Source: Photorhabdus cinerea (lineage in GTDB: Bacteria; Pseudomonadota; Gammaproteobacteria; Enterobacterales; Enterobacteriaceae). Taken from it: DNA of 64,000 bases. Shown here piece by piece: positions 9,314-18,945 of the stretch (within the stretch, counting starts at the first letter, position 1; the number at the start of each line of letters is the position of its first letter). The stretch lies in NCBI RefSeq assembly GCF_011189575.1, contig NZ_PUJW01000012.1, positions 74,570 to 138,569 on the forward strand. The letters are read 5' to 3'. The notes under the pieces are model-generated. The model was not told where the DNA came from. It saw only the letters and a list, made by a program, of their open reading frames with translations, and did no database searches. The translations under genes and the position numbers were made by a program.

Positions 9314-9667
9314 ATGAATCAAATACCTAAACGTTCCGATGAACCGATTTTCTGGGGATTATTTGGTGCTGGCGGTATGTGGGGCGCAATGGTAGCCCCA
9401 GCCATTATTTTACTGATAGCAATCATTTTACCATTAGGAGTGGCACCAGAAGCATTAAGCTATGAGCGAATCCTGATCTTCTGCCAGAGCTTCATTGGCC
9501 GTGCTTTCTTATTGCTGATGATCATTCTGCCGCTATGGTGTGGTTCACATCGTATCCACCACGGTATGCATGACTTGAAAATTCATGTGCCTGCAAGTAA
9601 ATGGGTTTTCTACGGCATGGCCGCGATTCTGAGTGTCGTTGCTATCATTGGCGTTTTCACGCTGTAA
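9314..9667 (+). CDS. frdD: Fumarate reductase membrane anchor FrdD
   Basis: A 117-residue anchor with three membrane segments and the HRIHHGMHDLKIH region that is conserved in FrdD. It completes the quinol fumarate reductase complex. It has a GGGAGG ribosome-binding site and lies 16 bp after frdC. In E. coli ampC follows; here the next element is a degenerate CRISPR array. Confidence 0.97.
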   Translation: MNQIPKRSDEPIFWGLFGAGGMWGAMVAPAIILLIAIILPLGVAPEALSYERILIFCQSFIGRAFLLLMIILPLWCGSHRIHHGMHDLKIHVPASKWVFYGMAAILSVVAIIGVFTL

Positions 9668-9761
9668 TCGAACTGTAACGAGCTTAAGTTGTGATGGCTC
9701 TCGCCATGATCGATGTTGTCGAAAACTAGCCCTCACACCTTTTTCACGCTGGAAAATACCT

Positions 9762-9788
9762 TTAAAGGCCGACCAATCCGGCCTTTAA
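9762..9788. terminator. Hairpin after frdD
   Basis: The perfect inverted repeat TTAAAGGCC (9762-9770) / GGCCTTTAA (9780-9788), extendable by one pair, lies about 95 bp after frdD. No long T tract follows, so efficiency is uncertain. It may end frdABCD transcription and/or transcription arriving from the CRISPR side. Confidence 0.5.
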
Positions 9789-9844
9789 CTTATCAGAGCT
9801 ATATCTTTACTTTAACCAACTTTCATATATGAACAACACATAAC

Positions 9845-10794
9845 CACAGTATCCCCATAGGCACGGGGAACACTTTACTCTCATTACTTAACTCTTTTCT
9901 ATTATCGGTTTATCCCCGCAAACACGGGGAACTTTTTTCTCTACCATCATCATAAAACCTGAATCAGGTTGATCCTCGTAGGCCCCAGGAATGTTAGCAC
10001 CATATAAGGTTACCCTTCCAGATAACGATCCCCCCAAAGGCCGCAAGGAACGCATTACTATAAACAAGAATAGCTCTGTTTTTAGCGGTTTATCCCCGTA
10101 AGTACGGGGAACACGGTATATCTCGGCTGAATCAAACGCTAACTGTTCGGTTTATCCCCGCAAGTACAGGGAACTTTTTTCTAAACCGAGAATACATCAG
10201 TATCAGTTCGGTTCATCCCCGCATACGAGAAACGTTTACGAGTTACCTTTAGCCTAAACATCCAAAGTAGCTTGTCTTCGTAGGTTCAAGGAACGCAGAT
10301 TGCCACTCGTTATATCCCTGTTGCTGTCCGGTTTATCCCAATAGAGACTGGGAACATAGGGAAAACAAATCAGAGGTGTCATTTTCGTACGGTTTATCCC
10401 CGTAGGTATACAGTTACAGGGAACATTTCCTTAGCTTGATGCTATTCAGAGCACTACTGGGTTCATCCCCGTAGAGACGGGGAACATTTAGTGAGCTTAA
10501 TAAAGCATCACTCTTGACGCGGTTCATCCCCGTAATGACGGGAAACACCTCAAAAAAATGATTTATCCATTTTAAATACTCTGGTTTATCCCCGCAAACA
10601 CAAGGAACACTCAAATTCTCTCATTGATGAGATTTATCGAGTTTGGTTCATCCCCGTAGGTACAAGGAACACTCATTAACGTTATCTCTCATCATTAATT
10701 ATAGCGGTTTATCCCATTGAACACAGGGAACATATTCCTTCTGATCCAGACGTACACAGAGGTTTCTGTTCATCCCCACAGGCGTGAGGAACAG
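9845..10794 (-). CRISPR. Degenerate type I-E CRISPR array, 16 repeat units
   Basis: Sixteen units recur every 60-62 bp (one 69) at 9845, 9906, 9966, ~10025, 10086, 10148, 10209, 10268, 10329, 10390, 10459, 10520, 10582, 10644, 10705 and 10766. The best copies begin CGGTTTATCCCCG and end CGGGGAAC; on the minus strand this matches the E. coli type I-E repeat, so transcription should run leftwards like the cas genes. Almost no two repeats are identical. Units 4 and 8 are barely recognisable, unit 7 is 2 nt short, and unit 10 has an 8-nt insertion. Only units 2, 5, 11 and 12 keep a good CCCCG/CGGGG stem. Spacers are about 32 nt and look unrelated to each other. Confidence 0.9.
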
Positions 10795-11024
10795 GGTAAT
10801 TATTTTACCTATATTTTTTAGAATAGCGACTAATTCCCACTCTATCAAGGAAATCGCAATATTAATGCTTTAGTTAACAATATCGCTTTTTACCACGCGT
10901 TTGAATCATAAATGTGCCCTTTGTTAAGCAACAACCTAATAATTTTTACGGACACGAACACTTTAACATCAATACACTTATCCCAACGAAGATTATTGAA
11001 TTACGATTTTCAACAAAAATGCCA
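10795..11024 (-). promoter_or_regulatory. Presumed CRISPR leader region
   Basis: An AT-rich 230-bp stretch lies between the end of casE and the first repeat in the direction of transcription. Type I-E loci normally have cas1 and cas2 here, but the space is too short for either plus a leader, and no Cas1- or Cas2-like frame is visible. Leader identity is inferred from position only. Confidence 0.35.
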
Positions 11025-11699
11025 TCATACAGCCCTGATTAACATTAATCCGCATCCCATAGCCTTAGCCCGACCAAAACCTTTTACATACTGGGCCAAA
11101 TACAAATCACTATTAGTAATGGTCAGAAGACCTTGAAAATCGACACTGGAAAATTGTATTTTCTGCCCTTTCTTTTTTACGCTTCGATGCTGGGTATAAC
11201 CCTCAATATCCAGTAAATCATCAAACCTGATACCCCATTGCTGCATACGACGATTATTCAAGAGCCAATTACGGGCAGCATCTTCCATCATAACCTTTAT
11301 TTTTTTCTGTTCAGTTTCCCCCCGCTGTTTTGCCTGAAACTTAGCATGCATCAGGACGTCATGACGCCGACGTTTTCCAAAAGGATCGATAGTACAGACC
11401 GTCGGATTGACACGTAATTTGAAAGCTAAACGTTGTCCCTCTTTTAAGAGTGGATAAAATGCTTTTGTTTGAACATCGAATAATGGTGATTCAATTTGCG
11501 GTGAAGTTTTAGACAAAACATAAAACACAGGTAATCCTATCATTCCAATTTCTTCCCGAAATAAGAAATGACGTTTTTCGTCTGCTGAAAATAATTTCCA
11601 TAACAATTGATGAGAAGTATAAACGCCATTTCCACCAAGTTTTTCCAATATATTTGCTGTCTGGCTTGATTGTCGGAGCATAATTTTAGATAGATACAT
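11025..11699 (-). CDS. casE: Type I-E crRNA endonuclease Cas6e (CasE)
   Basis: Cas6e cuts the pre-crRNA at the base of each repeat hairpin and stays in Cascade. The ATG at 11699 gives 224 residues starting MYLSKIML, like E. coli CasE (MYLSKVII). The reading frame continues open to 11774, but that part overlaps casD and is not conserved. YTSHQLLWKLF near residue 28 holds the likely catalytic His. The C-terminal glycine-rich GFGRAKAMGCGLMLI matches the RAMP loop. The gene overlaps casD by 14 bp and looks intact. It is the last cas gene; cas1 and cas2, which normally follow, are absent. Confidence 0.93.
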   Translation of the reverse strand: MYLSKIMLRQSSQTANILEKLGGNGVYTSHQLLWKLFSADEKRHFLFREEIGMIGLPVFYVLSKTSPQIESPLFDVQTKAFYPLLKEGQRLAFKLRVNPTVCTIDPFGKRRRHDVLMHAKFQAKQRGETEQKKIKVMMEDAARNWLLNNRRMQQWGIRFDDLLDIEGYTQHRSVKKKGQKIQFSSVDFQGLLTITNSDLYLAQYVKGFGRAKAMGCGLMLIRAV

Positions 11700-12432
11700 C
11701 AACACCCTCCTCAACAGAAAATTGATACATAATACGTTGCCTGAATTGCCAACGTCCTCGGTTAATCGGTTCATCCCAAGGATAGTTTATTAAGGTATTT
11801 GTAGAGATCATTTCATCTTTATTTCCTTCCCAAAAATAAGTAACAAAACCATCTGCTCGTAACCATGATTTATCTTCTTTATCAGAATGAGTCAGCGATG
11901 GAAAAGGCGTATCCAATGCACCTTTTAATGTCGATGATTCAATCAATTTAGGGCAAAGAGGTAAAGCTGGCGGGCAAGATTTACGTCCAAGATACAAAAC
12001 AAATACAGGTTTAAGTAAAGCATCCCGCAGTTGTTCAAGAGTAAAAGAAGCATGCCCAGTTAGTGTAATAGCAACTATCCAAATACCATCACAACGATAA
12101 TCACGATTCGATAATATGGTATTAAGTTTATCAGCACTTAATTCACTTTTACGGCTCTGATGAACGACGTTATTATCGTGCGTCGGGACTTGCGTCGTAT
12201 GGTAATCACGTATTAAAGAACCAGGAATAGTTTGTTTAATTGCTATCAATACACTTTTTTGTAATTTTAATAATTCAGATTCATTATCTCGTCGAATACC
12301 TAACGCTGCCCCCAATAACCCTAAAATTGCAGAACGACCAGGATATAATCCCGTTGGTCTTTCCCCCCCAACCGCTGGCTGGCCCCAACTTGCCATAGGA
12401 CCATATAAGCGAAAGACTAAATACGCTTTCAT
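11686..12432 (-). CDS. casD: Type I-E Cascade subunit Cas5e (CasD)
   Basis: Cas5e caps the 5' handle of the crRNA in Cascade. The 248-residue protein starts MKAYLVFRLYGPMASWGQPA and has GERPTGLYPGRSAILGLLGAALGI, the family signature. It follows casC by 12 bp and overlaps casE, as in other I-E operons. No frameshift or internal stop is seen. Confidence 0.94.
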   Translation of the reverse strand: MKAYLVFRLYGPMASWGQPAVGGERPTGLYPGRSAILGLLGAALGIRRDNESELLKLQKSVLIAIKQTIPGSLIRDYHTTQVPTHDNNVVHQSRKSELSADKLNTILSNRDYRCDGIWIVAITLTGHASFTLEQLRDALLKPVFVLYLGRKSCPPALPLCPKLIESSTLKGALDTPFPSLTHSDKEDKSWLRADGFVTYFWEGNKDEMISTNTLINYPWDEPINRGRWQFRQRIMYQFSVEEGVDVSI

Positions 12433-12444
12433 TCTGCCCTCCCA

Positions 12445-13479
12445 CTACCGAGCCACAAATTCAAGCAGTTCAGTCAAACGCCCTTCTCCGGTGAATGTGT
12501 TGAATTTATATCGCTTATCAGCACAATCACCATAAACCTTATCAATATTTTGCATTTGATTTTCTAATGCATTAATTGCAGATGGGCCTTGGTTACTGTC
12601 ATTTATCGGTTTTAAAAATGCGACAGATAAAGAACGAGGTTGTTGTTCACCTTTTTCAGCGAGAGCAAAACTAGCATAAGCACGAGAAGCAAAACTATTT
12701 TGTTTACCCGTTGGCGATATTTTTACAGCGGCTTCTGTCAATGCTTTAATCGCTTTATTAGCAAGCACTTCATCACCGCCCAAACTCTCTATCAATTGCG
12801 TTTTATTAATACAAATGTAGCTGTAAAACAGCGCAGCCGCAAAACCCGACTCCCCAATATGGGCTGAACCCGTATCTACCTTACCATCATTTAAATCATC
12901 CACCGCCGTAAAATAATCATCTTCAACGACAACACTATGTACACTAATAGCATGAGCAACCTGGCAGGCGGCTTCAACGTTAAATGCAGGACTTGAAGCT
13001 AACATTCGACCAAACAAAGCAATATCTACAGCAGTTTGCTCAGCTTTTAACAAATTAAGCTCCTCGGATGTCGGCGCTCGGTCTTCTTCTGCCAACACTG
13101 CAATCAGCGACATGACAGACCGCTGCTCTGCCGGGCTGATATGTGCCAACTGTTCAATTTCTAAAGCATCTTTTTTAGTTTTTCCAAAAACACCAGCAAT
13201 ACTTGAAGCCAATGCCTTAGCTGATTTTTCTTTCACTCCAGCACTGAGCAAAGCTTCAAATACCTTAATACCAAAACGTTTTGTGCGAATGCCAATATTC
13301 TCTGATAACGCTTGCTCAAATAATTCAGAAGTACGCCAGTGGCGTTTCAAACTTTGAGAACTCACACGTAAACGTTCAAAACCACCCATTTTGGCTGTTT
13401 TAGGACGACCTAAATCATCGCGGTTAAGGTTAGATGGCGCATAGGAAGTCAACAGGTGTAATTGAATAAACTGACTCAT
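12445..13479 (-). CDS. casC: Type I-E Cascade backbone Cas7e (CasC)
   Basis: Cas7e forms the six-copy backbone that holds the crRNA spacer. The 344-residue protein begins with FIQLHLLTSYAPSNLNRDD, followed by KTAKMGGFERLRVSSQSLKR, both typical of the family, and has GSAHIGESGFAAALFYSY near residue 205. It is full length relative to E. coli CasC (363) with a slightly shorter middle. It lies 20 bp after casB. Confidence 0.95.
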   Translation of the reverse strand: MSQFIQLHLLTSYAPSNLNRDDLGRPKTAKMGGFERLRVSSQSLKRHWRTSELFEQALSENIGIRTKRFGIKVFEALLSAGVKEKSAKALASSIAGVFGKTKKDALEIEQLAHISPAEQRSVMSLIAVLAEEDRAPTSEELNLLKAEQTAVDIALFGRMLASSPAFNVEAACQVAHAISVHSVVVEDDYFTAVDDLNDGKVDTGSAHIGESGFAAALFYSYICINKTQLIESLGGDEVLANKAIKALTEAAVKISPTGKQNSFASRAYASFALAEKGEQQPRSLSVAFLKPINDSNQGPSAINALENQMQNIDKVYGDCADKRYKFNTFTGEGRLTELLEFVAR

Positions 13480-13499
13480 AATAATTATCCTAAAATTAA

Positions 13500-14081
13500 C
13501 TAATGAAGATCTGATAAATCAATCAATTTGCCACTTGCAGCACGGTAATAATCCACAACCCACTTCACATTAATACGCTTATCGTCCTCACAGGGTTGTA
13601 ATTGTCCATATTCAGCAAACCATTCCTCAATATCCTGAGCCAGGGCCAGAACAGAAATATTGCCTTTTACTTGTTGTAAAATTCGACGTAATCGGTGCAA
13701 TAATTCGTTCGGTGTTTTGGCACTTTGTAGTTGTGAAAATCTCAATTCACTGACGACCGATCTATTCCCGCCTCCTTTCCTACCCGCTGCCACCGCGAAT
13801 TTAATGTTACTGTTACTTTTAACATAAACTAATGCCACCGCTATCGTCGCCCAATATTCTATTTTTACCGGATTGTTAGATAAGCTAATTTCATCAGGTA
13901 AGCTGAGCCATAAATCCCGAAAACTTTCGGTTAACATGGCCATTTCAACATTTTCACAACGTTTTAGTTGCGCTTTATAAGTAGAAGGCGCAGGAGAAAT
14001 ACCTTTCTCTTTTAATTGTTCTGGCGACAAAAACATACTTTGCCACCAACGCAATAATATGGTTTCAATTTTACTGTCCAT
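13500..14081 (-). CDS. casB: Type I-E Cascade small subunit Cse2 (CasB)
   Basis: Cse2 (two copies in Cascade) stabilises the displaced DNA strand in the R-loop. The protein has 193 residues, is mainly helical, and begins SKIETILLRWWQSM. It contains the basic segments RCENVEMAMLTESF and SELRFSQLQSAKTPNELLHRLRRIL seen in Cse2. Its ATG overlaps the casA stop codon (TAATG), so translation is probably coupled. The family diverges quickly; position and length support the call. Confidence 0.9.
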   Translation of the reverse strand: MDSKIETILLRWWQSMFLSPEQLKEKGISPAPSTYKAQLKRCENVEMAMLTESFRDLWLSLPDEISLSNNPVKIEYWATIAVALVYVKSNSNIKFAVAAGRKGGGNRSVVSELRFSQLQSAKTPNELLHRLRRILQQVKGNISVLALAQDIEEWFAEYGQLQPCEDDKRINVKWVVDYYRAASGKLIDLSDLH

Positions 14082-15685
14082 TACACTTCCTGTTTACCAG
14101 ATTGAATATGGTTATTGGAAATAAATATTTTGATCTCTTGTAAAGCATATTGCCCATACAATCCCATTATTAACTGCTGACGCGCTTTGATGCGTTTCGC
14201 CATTGAACGCTCATTGCCAAACTCAGATAATGCAATATGTTCATCAAATAAATCTCTACAAAGATGGCTCAATGTATTGAGCCAATGTTTGGCTTGCTCC
14301 GGAGTAAGAATAGGCTCATTCTGTTTTGCATTATCGATAAGTTGATGAATAACTGAAAAGAATAAAGACTCACTGCGTTGCCAGAAAATAAGGTCAATAA
14401 AAGAAATGTCACCTTTTACATCAACAGGTTTTTCAAACCAAGCCGCTTTTATCTGGTTTCGGCATAGCCAAATCACATTGGTTGCCAGCTTCTGTAGATC
14501 TTTGACTTGATTGAGAATCTGTTCCTGATGTTCAGGTAAGACAAAAAACACTGGCACAGTGACAGAATACCAACAACGTGCTTTCATATTATCCATGTCG
14601 TAGCCAAATACCCACAAACGAGGCATTACACTTTGCAATTCAGCAAAATCACGACATAAAGCATAAAAATGACTGACTACAGGCGCACAACGTTGCCCTT
14701 TGTCACTATTACTAAAAACCAAAACATCCCAGATTTTGTATGTCACTCCTCCTGGCTGGCCTTTAATAGATAAATGTTCTGAGGTTTTTTTGGGGTCCCA
14801 TTTATAAGGCGTTAACGGATGTTCCCAATTACCGGAATAATTACCACCATAGTTTTGTGTACGATATTCAGAAACAGTGAATGTAGAGCACTTACCTGAA
14901 ATTTTACAAACCTGCTTATTTTTCTCCACCACAAGACGTATACGCCTCGGCATCGCCCAATACATATGTAAGGGATGAACATCCGCAGAATAAATTTCCG
15001 TCCCTTGCTCAACACTCGCTTTTGTTGGTGCTAACCAAGGAAAAACCTGGGCACTGGTTAAATCAGGTTCTGAATAATGCCATTCGCTGCGATTAATGAC
15101 GTTTAGCCACAATTTTTGCCATAATGTTGCATCAGTTTGTTGTGGTAATACTAACGTGGTTAATGGCCCTCCTCCCCGTAGCCCGACCCGATGTCCCACA
15201 CCACCTGACGGCGCATTAATTTGTAAGGTAAAAAGTGCTAAAGCGGCCATTTCAAGAGACATAACATCACCGATGCCTCGTTTAACAAAATGATCAGTAT
15301 TAAGCTTTAATCCATTGGCTCCCGGTGCTTCAATTAACAGCCCAGCTACAGTGGTCGATTTTATTTTTTGCAGCGGATCAAAATCCTGCATAAAAAGAGG
15401 CCCTGTACCAGTAATATTGAAAGCATGTACGACTTTATTAAAAGCTTGTTGTAATGTTTTCTTATCAGGTGATGTTTGATACAGGGCATACCATTGATAT
15501 TTATCTTCAGGCGCAAAAACAGTTTGCAATAAACCAATAGCAAATTGGTAAGCTGCTCCTTGAAAATCAGCTCGCGGTAAAGCAAAGTCCACAACATCAT
15601 GATCACATATCGCATTCATGGGCAGTACTTTTTCACTACCATCACGTAAGCGGAAAGGCAACCACAGGTCCTGAACCAAGTTCAT
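14081..15685 (-). CDS. casA: Type I-E Cascade large subunit Cse1 (CasA/Cas8e)
   Basis: Cse1 recognises the PAM and recruits Cas3. The 534-residue protein begins MNLVQDLWLPFRLRDG and carries family segments such as FMQDFDPL, GGVGHRVGLRGGGPLTTLV and LHMYWAMPRRIRLV, where L1-loop and zinc/PAM regions occur in homologues. The ATG at 15685 follows AGGAGGTGTT. It overlaps casB by 1 bp and lies 14 bp after cas3. The length compares with about 500 for E. coli CasA. It appears intact. Confidence 0.94.
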   Translation of the reverse strand: MNLVQDLWLPFRLRDGSEKVLPMNAICDHDVVDFALPRADFQGAAYQFAIGLLQTVFAPEDKYQWYALYQTSPDKKTLQQAFNKVVHAFNITGTGPLFMQDFDPLQKIKSTTVAGLLIEAPGANGLKLNTDHFVKRGIGDVMSLEMAALALFTLQINAPSGGVGHRVGLRGGGPLTTLVLPQQTDATLWQKLWLNVINRSEWHYSEPDLTSAQVFPWLAPTKASVEQGTEIYSADVHPLHMYWAMPRRIRLVVEKNKQVCKISGKCSTFTVSEYRTQNYGGNYSGNWEHPLTPYKWDPKKTSEHLSIKGQPGGVTYKIWDVLVFSNSDKGQRCAPVVSHFYALCRDFAELQSVMPRLWVFGYDMDNMKARCWYSVTVPVFFVLPEHQEQILNQVKDLQKLATNVIWLCRNQIKAAWFEKPVDVKGDISFIDLIFWQRSESLFFSVIHQLIDNAKQNEPILTPEQAKHWLNTLSHLCRDLFDEHIALSEFGNERSMAKRIKARQQLIMGLYGQYALQEIKIFISNNHIQSGKQEV

Positions 15686-15699
15686 AACACCTCCTGCTG

Positions 15700-18417
15700 T
15701 TATTTTTCACAAAAGCCTATTGTTGAAGAATAAGTAAAATTCGGATCTTTTTCTGGCAACCAAGGTTGCAAATATTTAATTTGATGGTACCGCTGTTGCA
15801 ATCTATTGAGAGCCGGAATTAATTTAGTCGGAATTGGGGCTAATTTATCCGCATATTTATTTTTAGATAATTTAACCGTACTTAATGGCACTGAAAACTC
15901 AGCAGAATTTACCCATGGCACGAGTTGTCCTGAATCGGTCTCTTTAAGTAATAACACCTCAACAGTTTCAATATCACAGTAGCGCGTATTAATACCTGAA
16001 TCATCTTCATACCAACTATCAGCACTTCGATCACAGTAACCATATAACTGCCATTGCAACCAATAAGATTTAGCTTTAGCTGCCTGACTTCGTTCTTTGC
16101 CAATTATTGCATCTTCTCGATGTCTTAACGCTTCAGGTACTTGCTCATCATCATAACCATAAACTGCTTCAATTAATTGACGAGCATCCATAGGCATACG
16201 TATTGCACCTAATTTTCTCAACACTCGCATGCCTAACCACAAACGTGCAGGAGATCGATAAACATATTGTGTGTTACGGAAATTATGGCTTAACCAATCT
16301 GATTCAGGATTCTCCTTCCAATCAGGAGCATGAACAAATAGTACTGGAGCAGGGCGTGAGTCTTTAATGCTATGTTGATAAATACCATCACTATCACGAG
16401 TATGGCGATGTAAACGTCCAACTCGCTGAATCAGATCATCTATAGGACAAATATCTGAAATCATTACATCAGCATCGGTATCTAAACTTTCCTGAAATAC
16501 TCGCGTAGCAATTAACGCCTTACCCCGGCGCATCTCACCATCACTATTTTTACCAAAAATCGTCAGCACACGACTTTCAATTTCTTTTCGATGTTGCAGT
16601 ACAAATCGGCTATGAAATAATAAGCAACGCTCAGGTTCAGTAAGCAAATTTCGCAACGCCTGATAAGCTTCAATCGCATCGTCTACTGTATTTCGAATCC
16701 AAACTACGCATTGCCCTTGTACAATAGCGGCCAATACTTTTTCAACACAACTTCCAAAGCTATTTAAGAATTCGACCTTAACTTCCCGATTAACATCTTT
16801 TCGACTCGATAACGGTTGTTCAATAATGGGTGATACAGGATTTAAATCTATTTTTGTTGCTAGCGGGAAATCAATTTTTTGCAGTAATTGAGAATTCAGT
16901 CCGCCGGTATTCAGCCAAATATCCGCTAAACGTTGACGCTGTTTAAGGGTCAGTGTTGCTGTTAATAAAATAGCCGAGCCACCTTGATAAATATGCAACG
17001 CTAATAAATTTTCCAGTAAATTAAACATAAATTCATCCGCTGCATGGACCTCATCAACGATTAATACCTTGTGATTAAGCCCGAGCAATCTCAATGATTG
17101 ATGACGCCTTGGTAATACAGCCAATAACGCTTGATCAATGGTCCCGATCCCAACAGGCGCTAACAATGCTTTTTTACGTGAATCTGCTAACCATTGACTG
17201 CACAGCACTGAAGCCGTGATATCTGTTTTACCCTCGTTTCTATCTATATATTCTGAGACCAAGGCAGCTGCACAAAATTGCTCATTCATCTTCCATGTAC
17301 CATGAGCCAAAACAATATCTGGCTTGCTACCCTCTTCTGTTGATAGCATTTGTTGATAATGTTCAGCCATCCGGCTAAACATCGCATCGGATGTCGCCAT
17401 ACTAGGCAGACCGAAATAAAAACCATCGGCGGCTTTTGCTTGCATCAAACGATGTGTGAGCGCTAATGCCGCTTCTGTCTTTCCTGCCCCAGATACATCT
17501 TCCAAAATAAATAATTGAGGAGAATTATCTATTGGTATTGATTCAGCCCATTGTTGCAATGGCGTTGCGGCAAATCCGTAATATTCCTGAATGGAAATAA
17601 ATGGTTTTACTATTGGCGCTTTACCTAATTCTGTCGCCATGACAGCTTTTTTTGCCACTGTTTGAGCATATTGCCAGTAATTCGTTAATGACATAGGTTC
17701 AGATTGATATTTAAAATAGTGATTATCAGAGCCAATCCAATCCGCCAATACTGTAATACCGGCAAACTGCCAACTCACTTGTTCTAATCGCCGCCGCCAT
17801 TCTTTGGATCGTAGTTTTTCAATAGGAAACTTAGGTTGTAATAATTCAATTAAATGGTGGGCAAAAAGTGTGACAGCATCGAAATTATGAGGTTCAGTAA
17901 AACGTTTAATCGTTTTATAGTCTGTTTTATCAATTGGCCGACCATGATGTCCTAACACACAATCCATGAACACCATTAAGGTATCAAGCATTTCTTGCTG
18001 CTCTCCTTGCTCAATACCTTCAATATTAACCAGTCTCTCAAGTAACTTCGTTTTGATATTTTCCCAAAAATACAATCCCAGACGAGCATGGCTAAAATAA
18101 CGGCCATTATATTTCTTCAAGCAATAGGGTTGGAACAGACCTACTGCTTGATGGGAAAACAATCTTTGAAAAGCAGACGCAAATTTACCAATATCGTGCA
18201 AAGCCAATACAAAAGAGATGATGCTTTGTAATTGCTTCGTAGATAATGCCAAAAAATTAGCAAGATCTTTGGTCAACGATCTTTCTAAAGAAAGTAGCTG
18301 TATTCCTACAGCCGCCACATCTAAACAATGATAAGGAAGTAGATGATAATCTGCATTATTAGCCTCTGGCTCACTCTTCGACTTACCCCAGTATTGAAAA
18401 TAAATTGGTATTTCCAT
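15700..18417 (-). CDS. cas3: CRISPR-associated nuclease-helicase Cas3
   Basis: Cas3 degrades target DNA once Cascade has opened it. The 905-residue protein has an N-terminal HD nuclease domain (LALHDIGKFASAF with His74-Asp75; GHHGRP near 156). A superfamily 2 helicase follows: EDVSGAGKTEAAL (Walker A, residues about 306-317), VDEVHAADE (motif II, 455), LLTATL (motif III, 484-489) and IQRVGRLHRH (motif VI). All key residues are present and the length fits the family (E. coli 888). It is the first gene of cas3-casABCDE, which is tightly packed and probably a single transcript. The upstream 528 bp should hold the promoter. Confidence 0.96.
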   Translation of the reverse strand: MEIPIYFQYWGKSKSEPEANNADYHLLPYHCLDVAAVGIQLLSLERSLTKDLANFLALSTKQLQSIISFVLALHDIGKFASAFQRLFSHQAVGLFQPYCLKKYNGRYFSHARLGLYFWENIKTKLLERLVNIEGIEQGEQQEMLDTLMVFMDCVLGHHGRPIDKTDYKTIKRFTEPHNFDAVTLFAHHLIELLQPKFPIEKLRSKEWRRRLEQVSWQFAGITVLADWIGSDNHYFKYQSEPMSLTNYWQYAQTVAKKAVMATELGKAPIVKPFISIQEYYGFAATPLQQWAESIPIDNSPQLFILEDVSGAGKTEAALALTHRLMQAKAADGFYFGLPSMATSDAMFSRMAEHYQQMLSTEEGSKPDIVLAHGTWKMNEQFCAAALVSEYIDRNEGKTDITASVLCSQWLADSRKKALLAPVGIGTIDQALLAVLPRRHQSLRLLGLNHKVLIVDEVHAADEFMFNLLENLLALHIYQGGSAILLTATLTLKQRQRLADIWLNTGGLNSQLLQKIDFPLATKIDLNPVSPIIEQPLSSRKDVNREVKVEFLNSFGSCVEKVLAAIVQGQCVVWIRNTVDDAIEAYQALRNLLTEPERCLLFHSRFVLQHRKEIESRVLTIFGKNSDGEMRRGKALIATRVFQESLDTDADVMISDICPIDDLIQRVGRLHRHTRDSDGIYQHSIKDSRPAPVLFVHAPDWKENPESDWLSHNFRNTQYVYRSPARLWLGMRVLRKLGAIRMPMDARQLIEAVYGYDDEQVPEALRHREDAIIGKERSQAAKAKSYWLQWQLYGYCDRSADSWYEDDSGINTRYCDIETVEVLLLKETDSGQLVPWVNSAEFSVPLSTVKLSKNKYADKLAPIPTKLIPALNRLQQRYHQIKYLQPWLPEKDPNFTYSSTIGFCEK

Positions 18418-18945
18418 CTAAAACCCTTCATTTAAACACTTTTTCCACATACTTTTAGAACATAATGCGAAAATTTAGATCAAAAAAATACTACTTTCTG
18501 TTTTTTTAGGATAATTCTGTATAAAAACACCTTACCTAAACAGATTAAATTTCCGCCTGACTCCTTCAAGCATCAGTCAGAATTAGAATGACATCGTATT
18601 GCAGTGAAACCACTTGACAGGACAACCTACCCATAATTACGCATTTGATAAATAAAGAAAATCTTATGAAAGTTCTGTACCATTTCATCAAGAGTTCACT
18701 TGGGTTGATTACCCTATCCATACGATGTCAGGTCAATATCAGATGAAAGTACTGATGGGTGTTTAGCTCTGTCAATATACAAATAGATTTATGAATCACA
18801 TTTCCAGTCATTGATCGTATAAATTTAAATCCTGGGGCAAAAACATAGTGAAGGAGTTAATTAATCAATTTACCTGAATCAGCTGCATGATTAACATCAA
18901 CACGCCTGGCAACCACACAACCATTTAATCGAGTGAATACAAAGA
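18418..18945. other. Intergenic region upstream of cas3
   Basis: Non-coding stretch between cas3 and the fic gene, both on the minus strand. A 26-codon frame at 18666-18746 (+, starting MKVLYHFIKSSLG) is visible but has no good ribosome-binding site and is not credited. The left end is AT-rich and is the likely site of the cas promoter; no clear -10/-35 pair was recognised. Confidence 0.4.

Noticed and set aside
10414..10614. Minus-strand ORF of 66 codons inside the CRISPR array
   Set aside because: It is made of repeats and spacers; its reading frame is fortuitous.
10912..11136. Plus-strand ORF of 74 codons overlapping the casE end
   Set aside because: It is antisense to casE, has no recognisable domain and no good ribosome-binding site; no resemblance to Cas2.
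18666..18746. 26-codon plus-strand frame upstream of cas3
   Set aside because: No ribosome-binding site, no homology recognised, AT-rich context.
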